Shown one piece after another: positions 18,134 to 27,882 of a DNA stretch of 57,977 nucleotides. A program made the translations under genes and the position numbers. The first letter of the stretch is position 1. Each line of letters begins with the position of its first letter. Under the pieces are notes generated by a model. It was not told the DNA's origin. It did no database searches and saw only the letters and a list, made by a program, of their open reading frames with translations. The DNA comes from Phycisphaeraceae bacterium (lineage in GTDB: Bacteria; Planctomycetota; Phycisphaerae; Phycisphaerales; Phycisphaeraceae), in NCBI GenBank assembly GCA_029260635.1, contig JAJDCW010000020.1:1-57977 (forward strand), in the 5' to 3' direction.

Positions 18134-19366
18134 TTGAGGCAGCGTATTGTATTGGCGAGAACGATGATGAAAGGCTCGATCCAGAAAGCGAACCAGACAA
18201 GCTCGGCGGTGCATAACCGTCGGCTGGCTGTGCAGCTGCTGCGGTATCACGGGGCCTTGTCGCGTCAGCAGCTCGCCCAGATCACCGGGCTGCGCAGCTC
18301 GACGCTGACGTATATCGTCCGGGAACTGCTTGAAAACGAAGTCGTCCGGACCATCGGCAAGCGCGAGTCCAAGACGGTCGGCAAGAAGCAGGTGCTCTTG
18401 GAGATCAACCCGGACCTGGGCTGGGTCGTGGGCATCGGTATCGATCGTGATTCGTTGTCGCTGTCGTTCCTGGACGCGGCCGGTCAGGTCGTCGGGCAGG
18501 AGCGCCACGTCACCGGGCACAACGCGGAAGAGCTGCCCGGCCAGTTGGCGGACCACATCGGCAAGTGGGCCAAGGCCAACGGCGAGTCGATGGACAAGCT
18601 GTTGGGTGTCGGCATCGCGTCGCCTGGCGTGGTGGATTACAAGCAGGGCGTGCTGCTGAAGTCGACCTGGCTGAACACACAGAACTTCCCGATGGGTCGG
18701 CTGGTCAGTGAAGCGGTCGGCGTGCCGGTGATGGTGGATAACGATGCGAACTTCGCTGCGCTGGCCGAGGCGCGGCGCGGCAGCGCGCGGGGGCTTGGCG
18801 CGTTTATCTACTTCTATGTCAGCTCGCAGCAGCACGGCAGCACCATGCAGATCTATGGCCTGGGCTCGACCTACTTCCTGGACCACAAGCTTTATCGAGG
18901 CACGCACTTCGGGGCGGGCGAGGTCGACGCGACGCTTGAGCCCAGCCCAAGTGACCACGATGTCGTCACGCCAGACCAATTAGCACAGTTGGCTTCTGAA
19001 GACGCGCCGATCACGCCCGAGCTCAGCAAGATCATCTCGGGCCTGGCGGTGCCGATGTCCAGTGTCGTCAACCTGATCGACCCCGAGGCGGTGATCCTCG
19101 GCGGCAACGTCAGCATCACAAACAAGAAGGCGGTGCAGACCATCGAGACCGCGATCAACCGGACGATCGTCCCCGTGCCAAACCGTTTTGTCGAGGTGCG
19201 GGCTTCTACGTTTGTGGATCAGGGCAGCTCGATGGGGGCCGCGATCGCCGCGATCGAAGGGGTGAAGATCGTCGAGGGCGAGCCGCTACCGGTCGGGCAG
19301 ATCCCTTCCTCGGAGCCGGAGCCTTCCAACGGTAACGCACGGCCCGTGGCACGCACGGTGTCGTAA
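18134..19366 (+). CDS. ROK-family transcriptional regulator
   Basis: N-terminal HTH ('LLRYHGALSRQQLAQITGLRSSTLTYIVREL') plus ROK domain ('GVGIASPGVVDYKQG', 'VDNDANFAALAEARRG'). Confidence 0.85.
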   Translation: MRQRIVLARTMMKGSIQKANQTSSAVHNRRLAVQLLRYHGALSRQQLAQITGLRSSTLTYIVRELLENEVVRTIGKRESKTVGKKQVLLEINPDLGWVVGIGIDRDSLSLSFLDAAGQVVGQERHVTGHNAEELPGQLADHIGKWAKANGESMDKLLGVGIASPGVVDYKQGVLLKSTWLNTQNFPMGRLVSEAVGVPVMVDNDANFAALAEARRGSARGLGAFIYFYVSSQQHGSTMQIYGLGSTYFLDHKLYRGTHFGAGEVDATLEPSPSDHDVVTPDQLAQLASEDAPITPELSKIISGLAVPMSSVVNLIDPEAVILGGNVSITNKKAVQTIETAINRTIVPVPNRFVEVRASTFVDQGSSMGAAIAAIEGVKIVEGEPLPVGQIPSSEPEPSNGNARPVARTVS

Positions 19367-19538
19367 TCAGGCGGCCGATCCCCCGGCAGAATCGGGGGCT
19401 GAGGGACCCACGCGTTCCGGCATCGAATAGTCACGTATACGCCGTCGTTGTTACAGCCTTGAACCGGGCCTTCTATTAATGATGTTCGCCGTGATGAGGC
19501 GGGCGTTGATTCTCACAGAACTTTACTAGAAAGACTTC

Positions 19539-22109
19539 ATGCCGACGCAAACGCTCCCCGGGCTGGGGCTTTGGGACTGGATCATCATCGGTTGTTTCTT
19601 CGCCACGACGCTGGGGATCGGGCTGTATTATTCGAGGCGTGCCAAGGCGAGCCTGGCGGATTACTTCGTCGCCGGGCGGAAGATGACCTGGTGGGTCGCG
19701 GGCACGTCGATCGTGGCGACCAGCTTTGCCGCGGACACCCCGCTGGTGATTTCCGGGTGGTCCAGGACAACGGGGCTTGAGCAAAACTGGTTCTGGTGGG
19801 GCGGCATCATGGGGATGATGCTCTGCACATTTTTCTTCGCGCGCTTATGGCGGCGTGCGAAGCTGCTGACGGATGTGGAGTTCACGGAGTTGCGCTACGC
19901 CGGTAAGCCGGCGGCGGGGCTTAGGATGTTCCACGCCTCCTACCGATCGATCATCCAGAACACCCTGGTGATGGGCTGGGTCACGCTGGCGATGGTGAAG
20001 ATCCTGGAGGTGACGCTGGATATCCCAACGCTGGTCTTTGTCAAAGGGCAGTGGCTTCCTGAAGCTGTTGCCAAAGGGGTTGAGCTATATTCACAGATCG
20101 ATCCGGCGACGATCCTGACGATCCCCGGGTACGGTGAGGGGGTTATCTCCGCCAAGGCGATCGGGATCATCGTCTGCTTCACCGTCGCCGCCGGTTACAG
20201 CGCGGTATCCGGGCTCTGGGGGGTGATGGCGACGGATGTGTTCCAGTTTGTGCTGGCAATGACCGGGACGGTCATCCTGATGTTTGTCGTGTTTGGGGTC
20301 GCCGGCGGTCCGTCACAGATGGTGGACAAGGCCGTGGCCGCGGTGAACAGCGGGGCGGTGCACAACAGCGTGCCGGAGTATCGCGAACACGTCGAGAAGC
20401 AGGCGATCGTCGATGTCTTGATGGGGCCTGATGCTGATTATCTCAAGGACGTGGACACGGTGACGTATGTTGACCGTGAGGCCGCCGCGAATCAGGCGGT
20501 GAGCAGGATGGTCGAAGCGGGTCTTTTAAGACGCACGGAAGACAACCCCGGCTTGTTGATGTGGGCCGTTTCAGGATTAGATCGTTGGGCGGTCGTCTTG
20601 CGTCTTGAGCAGGCTGGCCTTGGGTCGAAGCCTATTAGTGACGATGACCCGATTGCGTTGCTGCACGAGTCGCTCGCCGTAGAAAATGGCGGTGATCCAA
20701 ACAGCCTGACCGAATCACTGACAACTCTCTGGCAGAGCGCTTATACAATCAGCCGGGGCCACTTCAAAGAAAAGGGCGGGGCTGAAGAGCTTATTGACTC
20801 CGGGCTGTTGGCCGAGGATTTCGGCGGCGACGGCGGGAAGTTGGGCTACTACCGCATCCCCGACCTGTCGCTGACCGAGGAGCAGTTGCATACACGCATG
20901 GATGACGCGGGGATCGAGCGCAAGAGCGAGATGCTCGCCGCGTGGCGTAACGACGTGGTCGTCTCACCCTCGAAGATTGCCGGGTTCTTCCCGCCATTCA
21001 AGATCAAGGACGGCGGGCTTACAGCGATCTGGGCACTGATTGTTTTCCTGGGCCTGCAATGGTGGGCCGGCGGCGAGGGCGGCGGCTTCCTGGCGCAACG
21101 CCTGTTCTCCTGCAAGGATGAGAAGCACTCGATGCTCGCGATGCTCTGGTACAACCTGGCGATGTTCGTGCTCCGCCCCTGGCCCTGGATCGTCGTCGGC
21201 GTCGCGTCGCTGTTCCTGATCCCCGACGTCACGGTCTATGGCGAACACTACGGCGCGGAGCACGCCTACGTCATCATGCTTATGAAGTACCTCCCCGCCG
21301 GCCTCAAGGGCCTGATGGTCGCGGCGCTCATGGCCGCCTACATGTCCACCATCTCCACCCACGTCAACTTCGGCGCGTCCTACATCGTCAACGACCTCTA
21401 CAAACGTTTCATCAACCCTAACGGCAGCGAGCGGTCGTTTATCATGGTCTCCAAGATCGCGACCGTGTTGCTCGCCGTTCTCGCCGGGCTCTACGCCTAC
21501 TACTCCGAGTCCATCGCCACCGGCTGGTACATCTTCTTCGAGCTGATGTCCGGGGCCGGGTTTGCCGTGCTTCTGCGGTGGTACTGGTGGCGGATCAGCG
21601 CCTGGTCCGAGATCGCCGCGATGGCGTCGTCGCTGACCGTCTTCTGTCTGCTCAATTACACCGGCGCATTCCACCGCCTGTTCGAGGTGGTCGGCCTGGG
21701 TGGGTATCTCTACCTGCTCGACGAGTTTGCGGTGCGGTTCACGCTGAACCTGGTGATCTCCACGACGATCTGGGTGACGGTGACGTTCCTGACGCCGCCG
21801 GAGAGTGAAGCGCACCTGGTCAGGTTCTATCAGCGTGTCCAGCCCCCGGGCGGTTGGAAAAAGATCGCTGACGCCGCGGGCCACCCCAACCACCTGCGGG
21901 TCGGCTGGGTCGAGTGGGCCGGCTGGCTGGCGGGCGTGACCGGCCTGTTCTCCATGATCTTCAGCCTCGGCCACGCCTGCTTCGGCAACTACACCCTCTG
22001 CGCCGTATTCGGCGCCTACGGCCTCCTCGCCACCGTCTTGATCTTCAAGCTGCTGGGGAAGATGGATTGGTCGAGTTTGAATGGGGAAGGTAAAGATTTG
22101 CCAAACTAA
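19539..22109 (+). CDS. Sodium:solute symporter (SSS) family protein with a large non-TM insertion
   Basis: 'LADYFVAGRKMTWWVAGTSIVATSFAADTPL', many TM helices, 'LMAAYMSTISTHVNFGASYIVNDLYKRF'. Confidence 0.85.
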   Translation: MPTQTLPGLGLWDWIIIGCFFATTLGIGLYYSRRAKASLADYFVAGRKMTWWVAGTSIVATSFAADTPLVISGWSRTTGLEQNWFWWGGIMGMMLCTFFFARLWRRAKLLTDVEFTELRYAGKPAAGLRMFHASYRSIIQNTLVMGWVTLAMVKILEVTLDIPTLVFVKGQWLPEAVAKGVELYSQIDPATILTIPGYGEGVISAKAIGIIVCFTVAAGYSAVSGLWGVMATDVFQFVLAMTGTVILMFVVFGVAGGPSQMVDKAVAAVNSGAVHNSVPEYREHVEKQAIVDVLMGPDADYLKDVDTVTYVDREAAANQAVSRMVEAGLLRRTEDNPGLLMWAVSGLDRWAVVLRLEQAGLGSKPISDDDPIALLHESLAVENGGDPNSLTESLTTLWQSAYTISRGHFKEKGGAEELIDSGLLAEDFGGDGGKLGYYRIPDLSLTEEQLHTRMDDAGIERKSEMLAAWRNDVVVSPSKIAGFFPPFKIKDGGLTAIWALIVFLGLQWWAGGEGGGFLAQRLFSCKDEKHSMLAMLWYNLAMFVLRPWPWIVVGVASLFLIPDVTVYGEHYGAEHAYVIMLMKYLPAGLKGLMVAALMAAYMSTISTHVNFGASYIVNDLYKRFINPNGSERSFIMVSKIATVLLAVLAGLYAYYSESIATGWYIFFELMSGAGFAVLLRWYWWRISAWSEIAAMASSLTVFCLLNYTGAFHRLFEVVGLGGYLYLLDEFAVRFTLNLVISTTIWVTVTFLTPPESEAHLVRFYQRVQPPGGWKKIADAAGHPNHLRVGWVEWAGWLAGVTGLFSMIFSLGHACFGNYTLCAVFGAYGLLATVLIFKLLGKMDWSSLNGEGKDLPN

Positions 22110-22151
22110 TCGGGGTGACATGATTCGAACCTGCGACCTCTTCGTCCCGAA
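22108..22151 (-). repeat. Putative att site: truncated 3' half of tRNA-Pro (direct repeat copy 1)
   Basis: 43/44 nt identical to 43391-43434 (aatcggggtgacatgattcgaac[c/a]tgcgacctcttcgtcccgaa). Confidence 0.9.
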
Positions 22152-22436
22152 GCGAGACGACATCTCAACGCCCAATAGCCCGGAAGTCCTTGTTCAGCAT
22201 TAACATAGCGCTTTCTTACCCATCTGCAAATGCGCGCATTCAGACGCATTCGCGCGCACTCAGAAGCGGTAAAGCGGGCTAGTTCTCGTAACCTCGACCA
22301 ATCTGCTTGGCTTCGTGTCACTTCTTAATAAGGAATATACTTTGGGCTATGGCCGGGTGGATTCACACACAAAAATCTGGGTCAGGCTTCCGGGTGGGGC
22401 ATCTACTTCACAAGTCGAATCATAAACCAAAGCAGA

Positions 22437-22589
22437 TCAAGCCCCAGGCTCATCCTCATCATTGAGCATGCGCAGCGGCGGGCTGTCGGTGTCGTCGAAC
22501 TGGCCGTTGCGCGTGGCCCAGATGAAGGCGGCGACGAAGATGACGCCCAAGAGAATCGCCAGCGGCAGGATGAGGTAGATCACGCTCAC
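22437..22589 (-). CDS. ccoS: cbb3-type cytochrome oxidase assembly protein CcoS (GTG start; too short for the ORF track)
   Basis: Translation MSVIYLILPLAILLGVIFVAAFIWATRNGQFDDTDSPPLRMLNDEDEPGA; overlaps ccoI stop by 4 nt. Confidence 0.88.
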   Translation of the reverse strand: MSVIYLILPLAILLGVIFVAAFIWATRNGQFDDTDSPPLRMLNDEDEPGA

Positions 22590-25084
22590 GGCTTAGGCTC
22601 CACTTGGACAAACGCGCGGTTGCTGACCGCCAGTGACAACACGGTCAGCGAACTAAGCGGCATAAGAATCGCGGCGATCAGAGGGTTGATGATGCCCGCC
22701 ACCGCGAGGGTCACGCCAATGACATTGTAGGCAAGCGACACGACCATGCACCGGCGGACACCACGGAGGACTTGTCGAGAGCCGTGAATAAGTCCGACGA
22801 TCGGCGAGAGGCCGGGTATATTAAGATAGATGTCTGATGCGGCGAGGCTGGCCTCGGCCCCGCCGTGGACCGCGATGCCGACGGTGGCGCTGGCGAGAGC
22901 GGCGGCGTCGTTGACCCCGTCGCCGATCATGACGACCGAGCCGAGCGTGCGGTACTTTTCGACGAGTTGCACTTTTTCTTCGGGCATGATGTTGCCGTGC
23001 GTCTTATCGGGATCGATCCCAAGCTCATCTGCGACGTGCTTAACGACAGTTTGATGATCGCCGGAGACCATGCCGATGCGCCAGCCGAGTGTTTTAAGAT
23101 CATCGACCGCCTTTCGGGCGTCGGGTCGTATCGCATCGCCGAGCCCGGCCACCGCAACGACCTGGCCATCGACCGCAATCAATACGGGGGTCAGGCTGCG
23201 GGCGGCGTTCTGCGTGATGTGATGATCCACCCAGCCGGGGATGCTACTGGCACGTTGTGCGATAAAGTCGTGCGAACCGACCGACACGGTTTTGCCATCA
23301 ACGTGTCCGGTGATCCCGCCTGCTTGTGTTTGTGCGACATCCGTGGCAACGAGGCCATGGCCCGATTCGCTAAGGTTCTCGACGATCGCCCGCGCTATCC
23401 GGTGGGATGAATGCGCTTCGACCGCAGCGGCCAGGGGTTTGGCTAAGTCATGGCCTTGCCACGAAACGAGGGTCGTCTTGCCTTGTGTCACGGTGCCTGT
23501 TTTGTCAAGGAGAATCGTACCGGGGGCCCCGGCCCTTGCCATGTGTTCCAGCGCCGCGCCGCCCTTCACGAGTATGCCCCGCCTCGCAGCCCGCCCTACC
23601 GCGACCGCCAGCGACAGAGGCGTTGCCAACCCAAGCGCGCAGGGACACGCCACGATCAACAGCGCCACCGTGTGGTCGACCGCGTGTGCCGGTTCGAGCC
23701 ACAACCAACTAGCAAACGTCACCCCCGCCAGCGTCACAACGCTAAGCACAAACCACCCCGCCAGGCGGTCTGCGGCCTGAACGATCGGGGCTTTGCGCTG
23801 CGTGCTAAGCTCAACAAGTTGCATCAACGCGCCGACCCGGGTGCGTTCGCCGGTGGCCTGAACACAAACGCGGACCGTTGAGCTGAGGTTGACGCTCCCC
23901 GCCAGCACGTTGTCACCGACATCGATCCTGATCGGCCTGGACTCGCCGGTGAGCAGGGATTGATCGAACTCGCTTGAGCCCTGGGCAAGCCGACCGTCGG
24001 CGGGCGAGGATTCCCCGGCGTGCAGCTCAACCACATCGCCCACACGCAGCGCCTCGAGCGGTACTTCAGAAAGTAATCCGTTATCATCGACACGGCGGGC
24101 CGACACGGGCGTCAGACGGAAGAGCTGCTCGACCGCGTCGGCGCTGCGGCGCTGCTGGCGACGCTGGATCGCTCGACCGACTAAGAGTAGAAACACCAAC
24201 ACCGCCAGCGAGTCAAAATAGACCTCGCCACGGCCAAGCACGGTGTTGACCATCCCCGCCACGCCCCCCGCCGCGAGGCCAAGCGCGATCGGCAGGTCCA
24301 TATGCGGTGTGCGCATGCGGATCGCCGACCACGCGCCACGAAAAAAGACCGACCCGGGCCAGAGAAGCGCAACCATGGCCAGGCCCATCCCGACCCAGCG
24401 GAACAGCGTCTCGAATCGCGTATCGATCCCGGTGAAGTAGCCGGCATAGAGACAGACCGCGAGGATCATCACGTTGCCCACCACGGCACCGGCGACCCCG
24501 ATACGGATCAACTCCCGCCGATTCTCGCGAGTCACGACAGCGCCGGCAGCGACATCACGGGCCGGGTGCGGCGGATAGCCAAGCGAATCAAGCGAAGCCG
24601 CGATCTTCGACAGGTTGACCGAGTGTGGGTCCCATGTCAGACGGACCTGAGACTTATGAATATTTAATCGTGACTCGACAACGCCGGGCACGACCGACGG
24701 AAGTTTTTCGACAAGCCAAAGGCACGCGGCGCAGTGTACGCCTTCCAGATAGAACGCGGTAGTGCGCAGGCCGTCGGATCGATCTTCGCAGCAGCGAGCG
24801 GTGTAGTCGTCATGGTCGAAGGCGATATAACCCGCACCGGTGGTCTTGGCCTGTTGCCGCTCGGCGTCCTGACGCTCACGCATCCGGTAGTAGCCGCTCA
24901 GCCCGAGTGAGTGAATCACCGTGTAGACCGTCTCGCAGCCGTGGCAACAGAACGGGTGCTCGGCGGCGGGATCGATCAGCCCCGGCGGGACAAGCAGGCC
25001 GCAGTGGGCGCAGGCTGTATGACCTGGCGAATCAGAACTCCCATTTACGTGGTCAGGCGCATCGGTGGTGGTATCACTTGGCAT
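22586..25084 (-). CDS. ccoI: Copper-translocating P-type ATPase CcoI/FixI
   Basis: 'CAHCGLLVPPGLIDPAAEHPFCCHGCETVY', HMA 'GVHCAACLWLVEKLP', 'VACPCALGLATPLSL', 'LLDKTGTVTQG', 'MIGDGVNDAAALASA'. Confidence 0.93.
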   Translation of the reverse strand: MPSDTTTDAPDHVNGSSDSPGHTACAHCGLLVPPGLIDPAAEHPFCCHGCETVYTVIHSLGLSGYYRMRERQDAERQQAKTTGAGYIAFDHDDYTARCCEDRSDGLRTTAFYLEGVHCAACLWLVEKLPSVVPGVVESRLNIHKSQVRLTWDPHSVNLSKIAASLDSLGYPPHPARDVAAGAVVTRENRRELIRIGVAGAVVGNVMILAVCLYAGYFTGIDTRFETLFRWVGMGLAMVALLWPGSVFFRGAWSAIRMRTPHMDLPIALGLAAGGVAGMVNTVLGRGEVYFDSLAVLVFLLLVGRAIQRRQQRRSADAVEQLFRLTPVSARRVDDNGLLSEVPLEALRVGDVVELHAGESSPADGRLAQGSSEFDQSLLTGESRPIRIDVGDNVLAGSVNLSSTVRVCVQATGERTRVGALMQLVELSTQRKAPIVQAADRLAGWFVLSVVTLAGVTFASWLWLEPAHAVDHTVALLIVACPCALGLATPLSLAVAVGRAARRGILVKGGAALEHMARAGAPGTILLDKTGTVTQGKTTLVSWQGHDLAKPLAAAVEAHSSHRIARAIVENLSESGHGLVATDVAQTQAGGITGHVDGKTVSVGSHDFIAQRASSIPGWVDHHITQNAARSLTPVLIAVDGQVVAVAGLGDAIRPDARKAVDDLKTLGWRIGMVSGDHQTVVKHVADELGIDPDKTHGNIMPEEKVQLVEKYRTLGSVVMIGDGVNDAAALASATVGIAVHGGAEASLAASDIYLNIPGLSPIVGLIHGSRQVLRGVRRCMVVSLAYNVIGVTLAVAGIINPLIAAILMPLSSLTVLSLAVSNRAFVQVEPKP

Positions 25085-25862
25085 CGTTCTGACAACAGGG
25101 TAGCGTCGCCTCGCCGATTTCCTTAACACGCTGCACCGCCTGCTCGGTGGATTGAGCCGGGCTTGTAACGGTCTGAGCGTAGACGGCGGAAGAAATTTCC
25201 ATCCGGTGCATCACGGTGTAGAGCCCGACAAGGACAATGGCGATGGCGGTAACGGCGGGCATGCGCCTGCCCAAGACGCCTGTAAGGCTCTGAATCCCCG
25301 CGCCCAGTGCGACCAGGGCCGGGAGCGTGCCCAGCCAAAACATCGCCATGGTCAACGCGCCGTAGATGGGGCTGGCGGTACCGGCCGCGGTGATGGCAAA
25401 TGCGTAGAGCCAGCCGCAGGGCAGCAGCGTGGTGAGCAGGCCAATCGTCAGGGCACGGGGGACGGGCCTCATCCCCATCGCCAGGCCCTGGCCCGCACCG
25501 ACCATGCGGCGCAGTCGATCGGGGACCGGTGCCTTGGGTAGCTTCACACCCTTAAGTCGAAGCAGCGTGACGACGCCGAAGATAATCATGACACCACCCG
25601 CGAAGATGGCGGCTGTTCTTTGCAGGCCGATATACCCGCCGCCAAGATCAAGCGCCGCACCCAGTGCCCCGCCGACCGCGCCCAGCAGTGTGTAGGTGAC
25701 CAAGCGTCCGCCGTTGTAAGCGGTGCTGAGCAGGGCCCTGCTGCGTGTGTCTGTTTTTTCGCCGGTGCCAACCGCGAAGGCCACGAACGCGCCGCACATG
25801 CCCACACAATGCAGGCTGCCCGCCAGGCTCGCAATCAGTACGGTGAAGATCAGTGCGGTCAT
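25074..25862 (-). CDS. Sulfite exporter TauE/SafE-family protein linked to the cco locus
   Basis: 'SLAGSLHCVGMCGAFVAFA', 'GLLTTLLPCGWLYAFAITAAGT'. Confidence 0.8.
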   Translation of the reverse strand: MTALIFTVLIASLAGSLHCVGMCGAFVAFAVGTGEKTDTRSRALLSTAYNGGRLVTYTLLGAVGGALGAALDLGGGYIGLQRTAAIFAGGVMIIFGVVTLLRLKGVKLPKAPVPDRLRRMVGAGQGLAMGMRPVPRALTIGLLTTLLPCGWLYAFAITAAGTASPIYGALTMAMFWLGTLPALVALGAGIQSLTGVLGRRMPAVTAIAIVLVGLYTVMHRMEISSAVYAQTVTSPAQSTEQAVQRVKEIGEATLPCCQNDAK

Positions 25863-26401
25863 CTCGGGCTCCACTGAGCAGCGCCGACCTGTTGATCGGT
25901 CGTGTAGTGAAATAATTCCTCGCCCCGCTGGACCGCGACACTCAACGTCCACATGCCCGGCCGGCGCATGTCCATGGTAGCGATGTACTCGCCGGGGGCG
26001 GCTTCTTTGGCTTGGGCTTCGATGATCGTCTTGGCGCGGGCGTGGTGGTACACGGCGAGGGTAGTCACGGCGTCGGCTAGGGGTTTATCTTCGGCATCAC
26101 GGATGGAAACGCGCACCGTGCGCTGCCCAAGCATATCGGCTGCGAGCGCGACATCAATCGTCGTCGTCCAGCCAAGCGCCGCGTCGTGACGTTGCTGGGC
26201 CCGCTGCTGGTCCCAGGCGATGGCCTTGGCGTGGTAATCGCTGACAACCGCATGAGACGGGTCTGATGTCGCGATAAAGACGACGATCAGGCAGCCAACC
26301 GTGTGGACCGAAAGCATGCCGACGACGATGCCCGGCCAGAGCCAGGCCCGGCGACGCTTCGGGCGTGCTTCATTTTTATCAACTGGCGAAGACTCGTTCA
26401 C
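25859..26401 (-). CDS. ccoH: FixH/CcoH-family protein (GTG start)
   Basis: Single N-terminal TM, FixH-like periplasmic domain, position between ccoG and SafE-like gene with 4-nt overlaps. Confidence 0.7.
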   Translation of the reverse strand: MNESSPVDKNEARPKRRRAWLWPGIVVGMLSVHTVGCLIVVFIATSDPSHAVVSDYHAKAIAWDQQRAQQRHDAALGWTTTIDVALAADMLGQRTVRVSIRDAEDKPLADAVTTLAVYHHARAKTIIEAQAKEAAPGEYIATMDMRRPGMWTLSVAVQRGEELFHYTTDQQVGAAQWSPR

Positions 26402-27837
26402 GGCTTGCCCTCCTGCACGACGGGGTCTGCGGACGAAGCGGTCGGCTTGGGTGCTTTGCCCGCGGGGCCCAGCAGCCGACATGAGACCTGCTCATCGAAA
26501 TCAGCCCCGTCATAGATGCGTATGCGGGTGTCGAGCATCCCGGCGAGGAACGCCGAACGCGGCGCGACGATCAGCACGCCCTCGGTGAGCGATTCGCCCG
26601 GGCCGATCAGAAGCGGGTTCTCGGCGATCTCGATGCGTGAGATGTGCTCCTCGGCGGGCTCTACATAATAGCTGGCGGGCGCGTCGGTACGGTTGGTGAT
26701 CTTGATGCGCATCGAGTTGGCGACCTGTCCGTCGTCCATCACGGTAAACGGGCTGCCGAGGTTGCGCAGCATGACGATGTCGGCTGACTTCTTGTTGACC
26801 AGCATGACGCCGAACAAGGTGAGTACGGCGAGCATGATCGCGGGGTAGATCACGACGCGTGGCCGGATCAGGTGGTTCTTCTCGCCTTGCATCGCGGCCT
26901 GCGTGCTATAGCGGATCAGCCCCTTCTCTCGGCCGAGTTTCGCCATCACCGGGGCGCAGGCGTCGATGCACTGGGCGCAGCCGATGCATTCCATCTGCAA
27001 GCCCTCGCGGATGTCGATCCCGGTTGGGCAGGTATCAACGCAGAGGTGACAATCCACGCAATCACCTTTGGAGTCATCTCCTTTGCGTAATTTTCCGCGC
27101 GGCTCACCACGTTTCTCATCGTAAGTCACGATCAATGATTGGCGGTCCAGCAGCGCGGACTGGAGTCTACCGTACGGGCAGGCGATGATGCACGTCTGCT
27201 CGCGGAAGAACCCGAAATCGAACATCATCAGCCCCGTCGTCGCCACCATGACCACAAACGCGACCGGGTGATCGAAAGGCGAGCTGGTGACCCACTTAAA
27301 AAGGCTCTGCACGCCGACGAAATACGCCAGGAATGTGTGGGCCAGGAACATGCTTACTATCAGGTACACGCCAATCCGCGCGGGTTTGCGCCAGCCGGCG
27401 ACTTCCTTGCGTTTACCGGGGGTGCCGCCTTTGCCCTGGGTGCCCGCAAAAAGCCGCTCGATCGGGCGATAGACAAACTCCATATACACAGTCTGCGGGC
27501 AGGCCCACCCGCACCAGACGCGCCCGAACAGCGCGGTCATAAGGAAGATGCCAACCAGGACGGTGACAATCAACAGCGCCAGCAGGATCGTATCGGTCGG
27601 CAGAAAGGTGTAGCCAAAGAGCGTGAACTCCCGGCGAATCACGTCGAGCAGGACCAGCGGCTTGCCGTTGAGTCGCAGGTACGGTGTGAGCGTGAACAGG
27701 ATGATCAGGAGGTAGGCGACCGCGCGGCGTTGCGTGAGGAACGCGCCCTTGGACACGCGGGGGCTGAGCCAGCGGCGAGAGCCGTCCTTTTCCAGCGTCG
27801 AGAGGACGCGTTGTTCTGGCTCAAGCAGGTTGCTCAC
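26398..27837 (-). CDS. ccoG: Cytochrome c oxidase accessory protein CcoG/FixG
   Basis: Ferredoxin motifs 'CVDCHLCVDTCPTGIDIREGLQMECIGCAQCIDAC', NapH-like TM core 'FGRVWCGWACPQTVYMEFVYRPIE'. Confidence 0.93.
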   Translation of the reverse strand: MSNLLEPEQRVLSTLEKDGSRRWLSPRVSKGAFLTQRRAVAYLLIILFTLTPYLRLNGKPLVLLDVIRREFTLFGYTFLPTDTILLALLIVTVLVGIFLMTALFGRVWCGWACPQTVYMEFVYRPIERLFAGTQGKGGTPGKRKEVAGWRKPARIGVYLIVSMFLAHTFLAYFVGVQSLFKWVTSSPFDHPVAFVVMVATTGLMMFDFGFFREQTCIIACPYGRLQSALLDRQSLIVTYDEKRGEPRGKLRKGDDSKGDCVDCHLCVDTCPTGIDIREGLQMECIGCAQCIDACAPVMAKLGREKGLIRYSTQAAMQGEKNHLIRPRVVIYPAIMLAVLTLFGVMLVNKKSADIVMLRNLGSPFTVMDDGQVANSMRIKITNRTDAPASYYVEPAEEHISRIEIAENPLLIGPGESLTEGVLIVAPRSAFLAGMLDTRIRIYDGADFDEQVSCRLLGPAGKAPKPTASSADPVVQEGKP

Positions 27838-27882
27838 CGTGGTATCCAGTCAATCGGTTCGGGTGGGCCATTCTAGGCCCGC

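Noticed and set aside
20964-22175. 403-aa minus-strand ORF opposite the symporter
   Set aside because: Composition (His/Asp/Gly/Arg-rich) is typical of antisense frames; it also runs through the tRNA fragment.
22106-22321. 71-aa minus-strand ORF ending 'GRRGRRFESCHPD' as an integrase remnant
   Set aside because: The ending is simply the translated tRNA fragment; the rest has no recognisable recombinase motif.
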